Shown: positions 24,837 through 38,700 of the stretch, piece by piece
Position numbering within the stretch: the first letter of the stretch is position 1
Layout of the letters: every line of letters begins with the position of its first letter
NCBI GenBank assembly: GCA_028752905.1
Contig: JAQNBH010000271.1
Span: forward strand, 62,001 to 126,000
DNA: 64,000 nucleotides
Source: Cladorhizidae sp. MBARI D1340-BT2
Lineage: Eukaryota; Porifera; Demospongiae; Poecilosclerida; Cladorhizidae
Direction: 5' to 3'
Translations under genes and position numbers: made by a program
Notes under the pieces: generated by a model
Seen by the model: only the letters and a program-made list of their open reading frames with translations
Told to the model about the DNA's origin: nothing
Databases searched by the model: none

Positions 24837-27557
24837 CTTTTCTACACTTTACCCAAAAAAGAATTTTTTTATATCACCGGATAGCCCTTCTAATTATCTG
24901 TCTTTTGTACGTGCCAAAATTTGAGTACTCTAAGTATTAGCAAGTTATGGTGATTTGAAGTGGTAAGGTTTGCGATCTTTCCTGGCGTTTTCCAGTTGCC
25001 AAAGCGGTGGCCTGCCAGTGAAAAACCACCACATTTATTGATAATCTGTTGATATGTTGCAGATAAGGGCCTTCTCTATCAGTTGACAAAATCTGGGACT
25101 TTGGTCTTGTTAATTAGGGCAGTTATGAATTGTACTCTTACTTGATGCTAAACATGTTAGCTTCGTAGATTATCCACACTTCACTGAATAGACTTGATGT
25201 ATAGCTATTAAGATAGGACTCTCTAAGTGCTCTCTCTTGATACCAAACATCCATATATTCTGCACACTTCACTGTAATGGACTTGCAAGATAGGTATCTC
25301 TCAGTGTTCTCTATCTTGAGCTAAACATGTTAGCTTCATAGATTCTCCACACTTCACTGAATAGACTTGATATATAGCTCTAAAGGTAGGCCTCTCTCTG
25401 TTCTCTCTCTTGATACCAAACATCCGTATATTCTGCATACATAGAATCACAAGATAGGTTTCTCTATGTGTTCTCTATCTTGATGCTAAACAGGTTAGCT
25501 TCATAGATTCTCCACACTTCACTGTATAAACTTGATATATAGCTATTAAGATAGGTCTCTCCCTGTGCTCTCTGTTGATATCAAACATCCATAATATTCT
25601 GCACACTTCACTGTAATGGACTTGATATGATTCGAATGATAGGTTTCATTATGTGTTCTCTATCTTGATATTTGCCCTAATTTGGTCTATATGTTTCTCA
25701 TTTTCCCCCCAAAAATCTTGTTATTTTGCCGTAAAGCTCATAACTTTTCTACACTTTACCCAAAAAAGAAATTTTTTATATCACCGGATAGCCCTTCTAA
25801 TTATCTGTCTTTTGTACGTGCTAAAATTTTGAGTACTCTAAGTATTAGCAAGTTATGGTGATTTGAAGTGGTAAGGTTTGCGATCTTTCCTGGCGTTTTC
25901 CAGTTGCCAAAGCGGTGGCCTGCCAGTGAAAAACCACCACATTTATTGATAATCTGTTGACATGTTGCAGATAAGGGCCTTCTCTATCAGTTGACAAAAT
26001 CTGGGACTTTGGTCTTGTTAATTAGGGCAGTTATGAATTGTACTCTTACTTGATGCTAAACATGTTAGCTTCGTAGATTATCCACACCTCACTGAATAGA
26101 CTTGATGTATAGCTATTAAGATAGGACTCTCTAAGTGCTCTCTCTTGATACCAAACATCCATATATTCTGCACACTTCACTGTAATGGACTTGCAAGATA
26201 GGTATCTCTCAGTGTTCTCTATCTTGAGCTAAACATGTTAGCTTCATAGATTCTCCACACTTCACTGAATAGACTTGATATATAGCTCTAAAGGTAGGCC
26301 TCTCTCTGTTCTCTCTCTTGATACCAAACATCCGTATATTCTGCATACATAGAATCACAAGATAGGTTTCTCTATGTGTTCTCTATCTTGATGCTAAACA
26401 GGTTAGCTTCATAGATTCTCCACACTTCACTGTATAAACTTGATATATAGCTATTAAGATAGGTCTCTCCCTGTGCTCTCTGTTGATATCAAACATCCAT
26501 AATATTCTGCAAACTTCACTGTAATGGACTTGATATGATTCGAATGATAGGTTTCATTATGTGTTCTCTATCTTGATATTTGCCCTAATTTGGTCTATAT
26601 GTTTCTCATTTTCCCCCCAAAATCTTGTTATTTTGCCGTAAAGCTCATAACTTTTCTACACTTTACCCAAAAAAGAAAATTTTTATATCACCGGATAGCC
26701 CTTCTAATTAGCTGTCTTTTGTACGTGCTAAAATTTTGAGTACTCTAAGTATTAGCAAGTTATGGTGATTTGAAGTGGTAAGGTTTGCGATCTTTCCTGG
26801 CGTTTTCCAGTTGCCAAAGCGGTGGCCTGCCAGTGAAAAACCACCACATTTATTGATAATCTGTTGACATGTTGCAGATAAGGGCCTTCTCTATCAGTTG
26901 ACAAAATCTGGGACTTTGGTCTTGTTAATTAGGGCAGTTATGAATTGTACTCTTACTTGATGCTAAACATGTTAGCTTCGTAGATTATCCACACTTCACT
27001 GAATAGACTTGATGTATAGCTATTAAGATAGGACTCTCTAAGTGCTCTCTCTTGATACCAAACATCCATATATTCTGCACACTTCACTGTAATGGACTTG
27101 CAAGATAGGTATCTCTCAGTGTTCTCTATCTTGAGCTAAACATGTTAGCTTCATAGATTCTCCACACTTCACTGAATAGACTTGATATATAGCTCTAAAG
27201 GTAGGCCTCTCTCTGTTCTCTCTCTTGATACCAAACATCCGTATATTCTGCATACATAGAATCACAAGATAGGTTTCTCTATGTGTTCTCTATCTTGATG
27301 CTAAACAGGTTAGCTTCATAGATTCTCCACACTTCACTGTATAAACTTGATATATAGCTATTAAGATAGGTCTCTCCCTGTGCTCTCTGTTGATATCAAA
27401 CATCCATAATATTCTGCACACTTCACTGTAATGGACTTGATATGATTCGAATGATAGGTTTCATTATGTGTTCTCTATCTTGATATTTGCCCTAATTTGG
27501 TCTATATGTTTCTCATTTTCCCCCCAAAATCTTGTTATTTTGCCGTAAAGCTCATAA
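24837..27557 (+). repeat. Three-unit higher-order block, copy B (units 28-30)
   Basis: It has the marker order described for units 21-23: GTTGATATG in unit 28, CACCTCAC in unit 29, TTAGCTGTC in unit 30. It is followed directly by another copy, giving six units in tandem three-unit order. Confidence 0.82.
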
Positions 27558-30281
27558 CTTTTCTACACTTTACCCAAAAAAGAATTTTTTTATATCACCG
27601 GATAGCCCTTCTAATTATCTGTCTTTTGTACGTGCCAAAATTTGAGTACTCTAAGTATTAGCAAGTTATGGTGATTTGAAGTGGTAAGGTTTGCGATCTT
27701 TCCTGGCGTTTTCCAGTTGCCAAAGCGGTGGCCTGCCAGTGAAAAACCACCACATTTATTGATAATCTGTTGATATGTTGCAGATAAGGGCCTTCTCTAT
27801 CAGTTGACAAAATCTGGGACTTTGGTCTTGTTAATTAGGGCAGTTATGAATTGTACTCTTACTTGATGCTAAACATGTTAGCTTCGTAGATTATCCACAC
27901 TTCACTGAATAGACTTGATGTATAGCTATTAAGATAGGACTCTCTAAGTGCTCTCTCTTGATACCAAACATCCATATATTCTGCACACTTCACTGTAATG
28001 GACTTGCAAGATAGGTATCTCTCAGTGTTCTCTATCTTGAGCTAAACATGTTAGCTTCATAGATTCTCCACACTTCACTGAATAGACTTGATATATAGCT
28101 CTAAAGGTAGGCCTCTCTCTGTTCTCTCTCTTGATACCAAACATCCGTATATTCTGCATACATAGAATCACAAGATAGGTTTCTCTATGTGTTCTCTATC
28201 TTGATGCTAAACAGGTTAGCTTCATAGATTCTCCACACTTCACTGTATAAACTTGATATATAGCTATTAAGATAGGTCTCTCCCTGTGCTCTCTGTTGAT
28301 ATCAAACATCCATAATATTCTGCACACTTCACTGTAATGGACTTGATATGATTCGAATGATAGGTTTCATTATGTGTTCTCTATCTTGATATTTGCCCTA
28401 ATTTGGTCTATATGTTTCTCATTTTTCCCCCAAAAATCTTGTTATTTTGCCGTAAAGCTCATAACTTTTCTACACTTTACCCAAAAAAGAAATTTTTTAT
28501 ATCACCGGATAGCCCTTCTAATTATCTGTCTTTTGTACGTGCTAAAATTTTGAGTACTCTAAGTATTAGCAAGTTATGGTGATTTGAAGTGGTAAGGTTT
28601 GCGATCTTTCCTGGCGTTTTCCAGTTGCCAAAGCGGTGGCCTGCCAGTGAAAAACCACCACATTTATTGATAATCTGTTGACATGTTGCAGATAAGGGCC
28701 TTCTCTATCAGTTGACAAAATCTGGGACTTTGGTCTTGTTAATTAGGGCAGTTATGAATTGTACTCTTACTTGATGCTAAACATGTTAGCTTCGTAGATT
28801 ATCCACACCTCACTGAATAGACTTGATGTATAGCTATTAAGATAGGACTCTCTAAGTGCTCTCTCTTGATACCAAACATCCATATATTCTGCACACTTCA
28901 CTGTAATGGACTTGCAAGATAGGTATCTCTCAGTGTTCTCTATCTTGAGCTAAACATGTTAGCTTCATAGATTCTCCACACTTCACTGAATAGACTTGAT
29001 ATATAGCTCTAAAGGTAGGCCTCTCTCTGTTCTCTCTCTTGATACCAAACATCCGTATATTCTGCATACATAGAATCACAAGATAGGTTTCTCTATGTGT
29101 TCTCTATCTTGATGCTAAACAGGTTAGCTTCATAGATTCTCCACACTTCACTGTATAAACTTGATATATAGCTATTAAGATAGGTCTCTCCCTGTGCTCT
29201 CTGTTGATATCAAACATCCATAATATTCTGCACACTTCACTGTAATGGACTTGATATGATTCGAATGATAGGTTTCATTATGTGTTCTCTATCTTGATAT
29301 TTGCCCTAATTTGGTCTATATGTTTCTCATTTTCCCCCCAAAATCTTGTTATTTTGCCGTAAAGCTCATAACTTTTCTACACTTTACCCAAAAAAGAAAT
29401 TTTTTATATCACCGGATAGCCCTTCTAATTAGCTGTCTTTTGTACGTGCCAAAATTTTGAGTACTCTAAGTATTAGCAAGTTATGGTGATTTGAAGTGGT
29501 AAGGTTTGCGATCTTTCCTGGCGTTTTCCAGTTGCCAAAGCGGTGGCCTGCCAGTGAAAAACCACCACATTTATTGATAATCTGTTGACATGTTGCAGAT
29601 AAGGGCCTTCTCTATCAGTTGACAAAATCTGGGACTTTGGTCTTGTTAATTAGGGCAGTTATGAATTGTACTCTTACTAGATGCTAAACATGTTAGCTTC
29701 GTAGATTATCCACACTTCACTGAATAGACTTGATGTATAGCTATTAAGATAGGACTCTCTAAGTGCTCTCTCTTGATACCAAACATCCATATATTCTGCA
29801 CACTTCACTGTAATGGACTTGCAAGATAGGTATCTCTCAGTGTTCTCTATCTTGAGCTAAACATGTTAGCTTCATAGATTCTCCACACTTCACTGAATAG
29901 ACTTGATATATAGCTCTAAAGGTAGGCCTCTCTCTGTTCTCTCTCTTGATACCAAACATCCGTATATTCTGCATACATAGAATCACAAGATAGGTTTCTC
30001 TATGTGTTCTCTATCTTGATGCTAAACAGGTTAGCTTCATAGATTCTCCACACTTCACTGTATAAACTTGATATATAGCTATTAAGATAGGTCTCTCCCT
30101 GTGCTCTCTGTTGATATCAAACATCCATAATATTCTGCACACTTCACTGTAATGGACTTGATATGATTCGAATGATAGGTTTCATTATGTGTTCTCTATC
30201 TTGATATTTGCCCTAATTTGGTCTATATTATGTTTCTCATTTCCCCCCCAAAATCTTGTTATTTTGCCGTAAAGCTCATAA
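27558..30281 (+). repeat. Three-unit higher-order block, copy C (units 31-33)
   Basis: It has the same three-marker order. Its third unit has the rare TTACTAGATGC shared with unit 23, and a 3-bp longer tail (TCTATATTATG), making it 910 bp. Confidence 0.82.
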
Positions 30282-33200
30282 CTTTTCTACACTTTACCCA
30301 AAAAAGAAATTTTTTATATCACCGGATAGCCCTTCTAATTATCTGTCTTTTGTACGTGCCAAAATTTGAGTACTCTAAGTATTAGCAAGTTATGGTGATT
30401 TGAAGTGGTAAGGTTTGCGATCTTTCCTGGCGTTTTCCAGTTGCCAAAGCGGTGGCCTGCCAGTGAAAAACCACCACATTTATTGATAATCTGTTGATAT
30501 GTTGCAGATAAGGGCCTTCTCTATCAGTTGACAAAATCTGGGACTTTGGTCTTGTTAATTAGGGCAGTTATGAATTGTACTCTTACTTGATGCTAAACAT
30601 GTTAGCTTCGTAGATTATCCACACTTCACTGAATAGACTTGATGTATAGCTATTAAGATAGGACTCTCTAAGTGCTCTCTCTTGATACCAAACATCCATA
30701 TATTCTGCACACTTCACTGTAATGGACTTGCAAGATAGGTATCTCTCAGTGTTCTCTATCTTGAGCTAAACATGTTAGCTTCATAGATTCTCCACACTTC
30801 ACTGAATAGACTTGATATATAGCTCTAAAGGTAGGCCTCTCTCTGTTCTCTCTCTTGATACCAAACATCCGTATATTCTGCATACATAGAATCACAAGAT
30901 AGGTTTCTCTATGTGTTCTCTATCTTGATGCTAAACAGGTTAGCTTCATAGATTCTCCACACTTCACTGTATAAACTTGATATATAGCTATTAAGATAGG
31001 TCTCTCCCTGTGCTCTCTGTTGATATCAAACATCCATAATATTCTGCACACTTCACTGTAATGGACTTGATATGATTCGAATGATAGGTTTCATTATGTG
31101 TTCTCTATCTTGATATTTGCCCTAATTTGGTCTATATTATGTTTCTCATTTCCCCCCCAAAATCTTGTTATTTTGCCGTAAAGCTCATAACTTTTCTACA
31201 CTTTACCCAAAAAAGAAATTTTTTATATCACCGGATAGCCCTTCTAATTATCTGTCTTTTGTACGTGCCAAAATTTGAGTACTCTAAGTATTAGCAAGTT
31301 ATGGTGATTTGAAGTGGTAAGGTTTGCGATCTTTCCTGGCGTTTTCCAGTTGCCAAAGCGGTGGCCTGCCAGTGAAAAACCACCACATTTATTGATAATC
31401 TGTTGATATGTTGCAGATAAGGGCCTTCTCTATCAGTTGACAAAATCTGGGACTTTGGTCTTGTTAATTAGGGCAGTTATGAATTGTACTCTTACTTGAT
31501 GCTAAACATGTTAGCTTCGTAGATTATCCACACTTCACTGAATAGACTTGATGTATAGCTATTAAGATAGGACTCTCTAAGTGCTCTCTCTTGATACCAA
31601 ACATCCATATATTCTGCACACTTCACTGTAATGGACTTGCAAGATAGGTATCTCTCAGTGTTCTCTATCTTGAGCTAAACATGTTAGCTTCATAGATTCT
31701 CCACACTTCACTGAATAGACTTGATATATAGCTCTAAAGGTAGGCCTCTCTCTGTTCTCTCTCTTGATACCAAACATCCGTATATTCTGCATACATAGAA
31801 TCACAAGATAGGTTTCTCTATGTGTTCTCTATCTTGATGCTAAACAGGTTAGCTTCATAGATTCTCCACACTTCACTGTATAAACTTGATATATAGCTAT
31901 TAAGATAGGTCTCTCCCTGTGCTCTCTGTTGATATCAAACATCCATAATATTCTGCACACTTCACTGTAATGGACTTGATATGATTCGAATGATAGGTTT
32001 CATTATGTGTTCTCTATCTTGATATTTGCCCTAATTTGGTCTATATTATGTTTCTCATTTCCCCCCCAAAATCTTGTTATTTTGCCGTAAAGCTCATAAC
32101 TTTTCTACACTTTACCCAAAAAAGAAATTTTTTATATCACCGGATAGCCCTTCTAATTATCTGTCTTTTGTACGTGCCAAAATTTGAGTACTCTAAGTAT
32201 TAGCAAGTTATGGTGATTTGAAGTGGTAAGGTTTGCGATCTTTCCTGGCGTTTTCCAGTTGCCAAAGCGGTGGCCTGCCAGTGAAAAACCACCACATTTA
32301 TTGATAATCTGTTGATATGTTGCAGATAAGGGCCTTCTCTATCAGTTGACAAAATCTGGGACTTTGGTCTTGTTAATTAGGGCAGTTATGAATTGTACTC
32401 TTACTTGATGCTAAACATGTTAGCTTCGTAGATTATCCACACTTCACTGAATAGACTTGATGTATAGCTATTAAGATAGGACTCTCTAAGTGCTCTCTCT
32501 TGATACCAAACATCCATATATTCTGCACACTTCACTGTAATGGACTTGCAAGATAGGTATCTCTCAGTGTTCTCTATCTTGAGCTAAACATGTTAGCTTC
32601 ATAGATTCTCCACACTTCACTGAATAGACTTGATATATAGCTCTAAAGGTAGGCCTCTCTCTGTTCTCTCTCTTGATACCAAACATCCGTATATTCTGCA
32701 TACATAGAATCACAAGATAGGTTTCTCTATGTGTTCTCTATCTTGATGCTAAACAGGTTAGCTTCATAGATTCTCCACACTTCACTGTATAAACTTGATA
32801 TATAGCTATTAAGATAGGTCTCTCCCTGTGCTCTCTGTTGATATCAAACATCCATAATATTCTGCACACTTCACTGTAATGGACTTGATATGATTCGAAT
32901 GATAGGTTTCATTATGTGTTCTCTATCTTGATATTTGCCCTAATTTGGTCTATATGTTTCTCATTTTCCCCCCAAAATCTTGTTATTTTGCCGTAAAGCT
33001 CATAACTTTTCTACACTTTACCCAAAAAAGAAAATTTTTATATCACCGGATAGCCCTTCTAATTATCTGTCTTTTGTACGTGCCAAAATTTGAGTACTCT
33101 AAGTATTAGCAAGTTATGGTGATTTGAAGTGGTAAGGTTTGCGATCTTTCCTGGCGTTTTCCAGTTGCCAAAGCGGTGGCCTGCCAGTGAAAAACCACCA

Positions 33201-33912
33201 CATTTATTGATAATCTGTTGATATGTTGCAGATAAGGGCCTTCTCTATCAGTTGACAAAATCTGGGACTTTGGTCTTGTTAATTAGGGCAGTTATGAATT
33301 GTACTCTTACTTGATGCTAAACATGTTAGCTTCGTAGATTATCCACACTTCACTGAATAGACTTGATGTATAGCTATTAAGATAGGACTCTCTAAGTGCT
33401 CTCTCTTGATACCAAACATCCATATATTCTGCACACTTCACTGTAATGGACTTGCAAGATAGGTATCTCTCAGTGTTCTCTATCTTGAGCTAAACATGTT
33501 AGCTTCATAGATTCTCCACACTTCACTGAATAGACTTGATATATAGCTCTAAAGGTAGGCCTCTCTCTGTTCTCTCTCTTGATACCAAACATCCGTATAT
33601 TCTGCATACATAGAATCACAAGATAGGTTTCTCTATGTGTTCTCTATCTTGATGCTAAACAGGTTAGCTTCATAGATTCTCCACACTTCACTGTATAAAC
33701 TTGATATATAGCTATTAAGATAGGTCTCTCCCTGTGCTCTCTGTTGATATCAAACATCCATAATATTCTGCACACTTCACTGTAATGGACTTGATATGAT
33801 TCGAATGATAGGTTTCATTATGTGTTCTCTATCTTGATATTTGCCCTAATTTGGTCTATATGTTTCTCATTTTTCCCCCAAAAATCTTGTTATTTTGCCG
33901 TAAAGCTCATAA
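30282..33912 (+). repeat. Run of one monomer subtype (units 34-37)
   Basis: Four successive units share both GTTGATATGTTGC and AAAATTTGAG (one T fewer). Units 34 and 35 are 909 bp with the longer tail; units 36 and 37 are 906-907 bp. A similar run occurs at units 24-26. This looks like local single-monomer amplification rather than the three-unit pattern beside it. Confidence 0.75.
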
Positions 33913-34811
33913 CTTTTCTACACTTTACCCAAAAAAGAAAATCACCGGATAGCCCTTCTAATTATCTGTCTTTTGTACGTGCTAAAATTTTGAGTACTCT
34001 AAGTATTAGCAAGTTATGGTGATTTGAAGTGGTAAGGTTTGCGATCTTTCCTGGCGTTTTCCAGTTGCCAAAGCGGTGGCCTGCCAGTGAAAAACCACCA
34101 CATTTATTGATAATCTGTTGACATGTTGCAGATAAGGGCCTTCTCTATCAGTTGACAAAATCTGGGACTTTGGTCTTGTTAATTAGGGCAGTTATGAATT
34201 GTACTCTTACTTGATGCTAAACATGTTAGCTTCGTAGATTATCCACACTTCACTGAATAGACTTGATGTATAGCTATTAAGATAGGACTCTCTAAGTGCT
34301 CTCTCTTGATACCAAACATCCATATATTCTGCACACTTCACTGTAATGGACTTGCAAGATAGGTATCTCTCAGTGTTCTCTATCTTGAGCTAAACATGTT
34401 AGCTTCATAGATTCTCCACACTTCACTGAATAGACTTGATATATAGCTCTAAAGGTAGGCCTCTCTCTGTTCTCTCTCTTGATACCAAACATCCGTATAT
34501 TCTGCATACATAGAATCACAAGATAGGTTTCTCTATGTGTTCTCTATCTTGATGCTAAACAGGTTAGCTTCATAGATTCTCCACACTTCACTGTATAAAC
34601 TTGATATATAGCTATTAAGATAGGTCTCTCCCTGTGCTCTCTGTTGATATCAAACATCCATAATATTCTGCATACTTCACTGTAATGGACTTGATATGAT
34701 TCGAATGATAGGTTTCATTATGTGTTCTCTATCTTGATATTTGCCCTAATTTGGTCTATATGTTTCTCATTTTCCCCCCAAAATCTTGTTATTTTGCCGT
34801 AAAGCTCATAA
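33913..34811 (+). repeat. Unit 38: 899-bp monomer with A/T-tract deletion
   Basis: The A/T tract is shortened by about 8 bp: AAAAAAGAAAATCACCGG lacks the usual TTTTTATAT segment. This joins otherwise closed frames and creates a chance 66-codon reading frame at 33822-34022, which I do not consider a gene. The next unit (39, from 34812) has a private 3-bp insertion giving TGTATGACGTGCC. Confidence 0.85.
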
Positions 34812-35720
34812 CTTTTCTACACTTTACCCAAAAAAGAAATTTTTTATATCACCGGATAGCCCTTCTAATTATCTGTCTTTTGTATGACGTGCCAAAATTT
34901 GAGTACTCTAAGTATTAGCAAGTTATGGTGATTTGAAGTGGTAAGGTTTGCGATCTTTCCTGGCGTTTTCCAGTTGCCAAAGCGGTGGCCTGCCAGTGAA
35001 AAACCACCACATTTATTGATAATCTGTTGACATGTTGCAGATAAGGGCCTTCTCTATCAGTTGACAAAATCTGGGACTTTGGTCTTGTTAATTAGGGCAG
35101 TTATGAATTGTACTCTTACTTGATGCTAAACATGTTAGCTTCGTAGATTATCCACACTTCACTGAATAGACTTGATGTATAGCTATTAAGATAGGACTCT
35201 CTAAGTGCTCTCTCTTGATACCAAACATCCATATATTCTGCACACTTCACTGTAATGGACTTGCAAGATAGGTATCTCTCAGTGTTCTCTATCTTGAGCT
35301 AAACATGTTAGCTTCATAGATTCTCCACACTTCACTGAATAGACTTGATATATAGCTCTAAAGGTAGGCCTCTCTCTGTTCTCTCTCTTGATACCAAACA
35401 TCCGTATATTCTGCATACATAGAATCACAAGATAGGTTTCTCTATGTGTTCTCTATCTTGATGCTAAACAGGTTAGCTTCATAGATTCTCCACACTTCAC
35501 TGTATAAACTTGATATATAGCTATTAAGATAGGTCTCTCCCTGTGCTCTCTGTTGATATCAAACATCCATAATATTCTGCATACTTCACTGTAATGGACT
35601 TGATATGATTCGAATGATAGGTTTCATTATGTGTTCTCTATCTTGATATTTGCCCTAATTTGGTCTATATGTTTCTCATTTTCCCCCCAAAATCTTGTTA
35701 TTTTGCCGTAAAGCTCATAA

Positions 35721-38700
35721 CTTTTCTACACTTTACCCAAAAAAGAAAATTTTTATATCACCGGATAGCCCTTCTAATTATCTGTCTTTTGTACGTGCCA
35801 AAATTTGAGTACTCTAAGTATTAGCAAGTTATGGTGATTTGAAGTGGTAAGGTTTGCGATCTTTCCTGGCGTTTTCCAGTTGCCAAAGCGGTGGCCTGCC
35901 AGTGAAAAACCACCACATTTATTGATAATCTGTTGACATGTTGCAGATAAGGGCCTTCTCTATCAGTTGACAAAATCTGGGACTTTGGTCTTGTTAATTA
36001 GGGCAGTTATGAATTGTACTCTTACTTGATGCTAAACATGTTAGCTTCGTAGATTATCCACACTTCACTGAATAGACTTGATGTATAGCTATTAAGATAG
36101 GACTCTCTAAGTGCTCTCTCTTGATACCAAACATCCATATATTCTGCACACTTCACTGTAATGGACTTGCAAGATAGGTATCTCTCAGTGTTCTCTATCT
36201 TGAGCTAAACATGTTAGCTTCATAGATTCTCCACACTTCACTGAATAGACTTGATATATAGCTCTAAAGGTAGGCCTCTCTCTGTTCTCTCTCTTGATAC
36301 CAAACATCCGTATATTCTGCATACATAGAATCACAAGATAGGTTTCTCTATGTGTTCTCTATCTTGATGCTAAACAGGTTAGCTTCATAGATTCTCCACA
36401 CTTCACTGTATAAACTTGATATATAGCTATTAAGATAGGTCTCTCCCTGTGCTCTCTGTTGATATCAAACATCCATAATATTCTGCACACTTCACTGTAA
36501 TGGACTTGATATGATTCGAATGATAGGTTTCATTATGTGTTCTCTATCTTGATATTTGCCCTAATTTGGTCTATATGTTTCTCATTTCCCCCCCAAAATC
36601 TTGTTATTTTGCCGTAAAGCTCATAACTTTTCTACACTTTACCCAAAAAAGAAAATTTTTATATCACCGGATAGCCCTTCTAATTATCTGTCTTTTGTAC
36701 GTGCCAAAATTTGAGTACTCTAAGTATTAGCAAGTTATGGTGATTTGAAGTGGTAAGGTTTGCGATCTTTCCTGGCGTTTTCCAATTGCCAAAGCGGTGG
36801 CCTGCCAGTGAAAAACCACCACATTTATTGATAATCTGTTGACATGTTGCAGATAAGGGCCTTCTCTATCAGTTGACAAAATCTGGGACTTTGGTCTTGT
36901 TAATTAGGGCAGTTATGAATTGTACTCTTACTTGATGCTAAACATGTTAGCTTCGTAGATTATCCACACTTCACTGAATAGACTTGATGTATAGCTATTA
37001 AGATAGGACTCTCTAAGTGCTCTCTCTTGATACCAAACATCCATATATTCTGCACACTTCACTGTAATGGACTTGCAAGATAGGTATCTCTCAGTGTTCT
37101 CTATCTTGAGCTAAACATGTTAGCTTCATAGATTCTCCACACTTCACTGAATAGACTTGATATATAGCTCTAAAGGTAGGCCTCTCTCTGTTCTCTCTCT
37201 TGATACCAAACATCCGTATATTCTGCATACATAGAATCACAAGATAGGTTTCTCTATGTGTTCTCTATCTTGATGCTAAACAGGTTAGCTTCATAGATTC
37301 TCCACACTTCACTGTATAAACTTGATATATAGCTATTAAGATAGGTCTCTCCCTGTGCTCTCTGTTGATATCAAACATCCATAATATTCTGCATACTTCA
37401 CTGTAATGGACTTGATATGATTCGAATGATAGGTTTCATTATGTGTTCTCTATCTTGATATTTGCCCTAATTTGGTCTATATGTTTCTCATTTTCCCCCC
37501 AAAATCTTGTTATTTTGCCGTAAAGCTCATAACTTTTCTACACTTTACCCAAAAAAGAAAATTTTTATATCACCGGATAGCCCTTCTAATTATCTGTCTT
37601 TTGTACGTGCCAAAATTTGAGTACTCTAAGTATTAGCAAGTTATGGTGATTTGAAGTGGTAAGGTTTGCGATCTTTCCTGGCGTTTTCCAGTTGCCAAAG
37701 CGGTGGCCTGCCAGTGAAAAACCACCACATTTATTGATAATCTGTTGACATGTTGCAGATAAGGGCCTTCTCTATCAGTTGACAAAATCTGGGACTTTGG
37801 CCTTGTTAATTAGGGCAGTTATGAATTGTACTCTTACTTGATGCTAAACATGTTAGCTTCGTAGATTATCCACACTTCACTGAATAGACTTGATGTATAG
37901 CTATTAAGATAGGACTCTCTAAGTGCTCTCTCTTGATACCAAACATCCATATATTCTGCACACTTCACTGTAATGGACTTGCAAGATAGGTATCTCTCAG
38001 TGTTCTCTATCTTGAGCTAAACATGTTAGCTTCATAGATTCTCCACACTTCACTGAATAGACTTGATATATAGCTCTAAAGGTAGGCCTCTCTCTGTTCT
38101 CTCTCTTGATACCAAACATCCGTATATTCTGCATACATAGAATCACAAGATAGGTTTCTCTATGTGTTCTCTATCTTGATGCTAAACAGGTTAGCTTCAT
38201 AGATTCTCCACACTTCACTGTATAAACTTGATATATAGCTATTAAGATAGGTCTCTCCCTGTGCTCTCTGTTGATATCAAACATCCATAATATTCTGCAT
38301 ACTTCACTGTAATGGACTTGATATGATTCGAATGATAGGTTTCATTATGTGTTCTCTATCTTGATATTTGCCCTAATTTGGTCTATATGTTTCTCATTTT
38401 CCCCCCAAAATCTTGTTATTTTGCCGTAAAGCTCATAACTTTTCTACACTTTACCCAAAAAAGAAAATTTTTATATCACCGGATAGCCCTTCTAATTATC
38501 TGTCTTTTGTACGTGCCAAAATTTTGAGTACTCTAAGTATTAGCAAGTTATGGTGATTTGAAGTGGTAAGGTTTGCGATCTTTCCTGGCGTTTTCCAGTT
38601 GCCAAAGCGGTGGCCTGCCAGTGAAAAACCACCACATTTATTGATAATCTGTTGACATGTTGCAGATAAGGGCCTTCTCTATCAGTTGACAAAATCTGGG

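Noticed and set aside
33822..34022. 66-codon open frame in the satellite
   Set aside because: It exists only because unit 38 lost about 8 bp in its A/T tract. The same region is closed in other units, and there is no recognisable protein feature.
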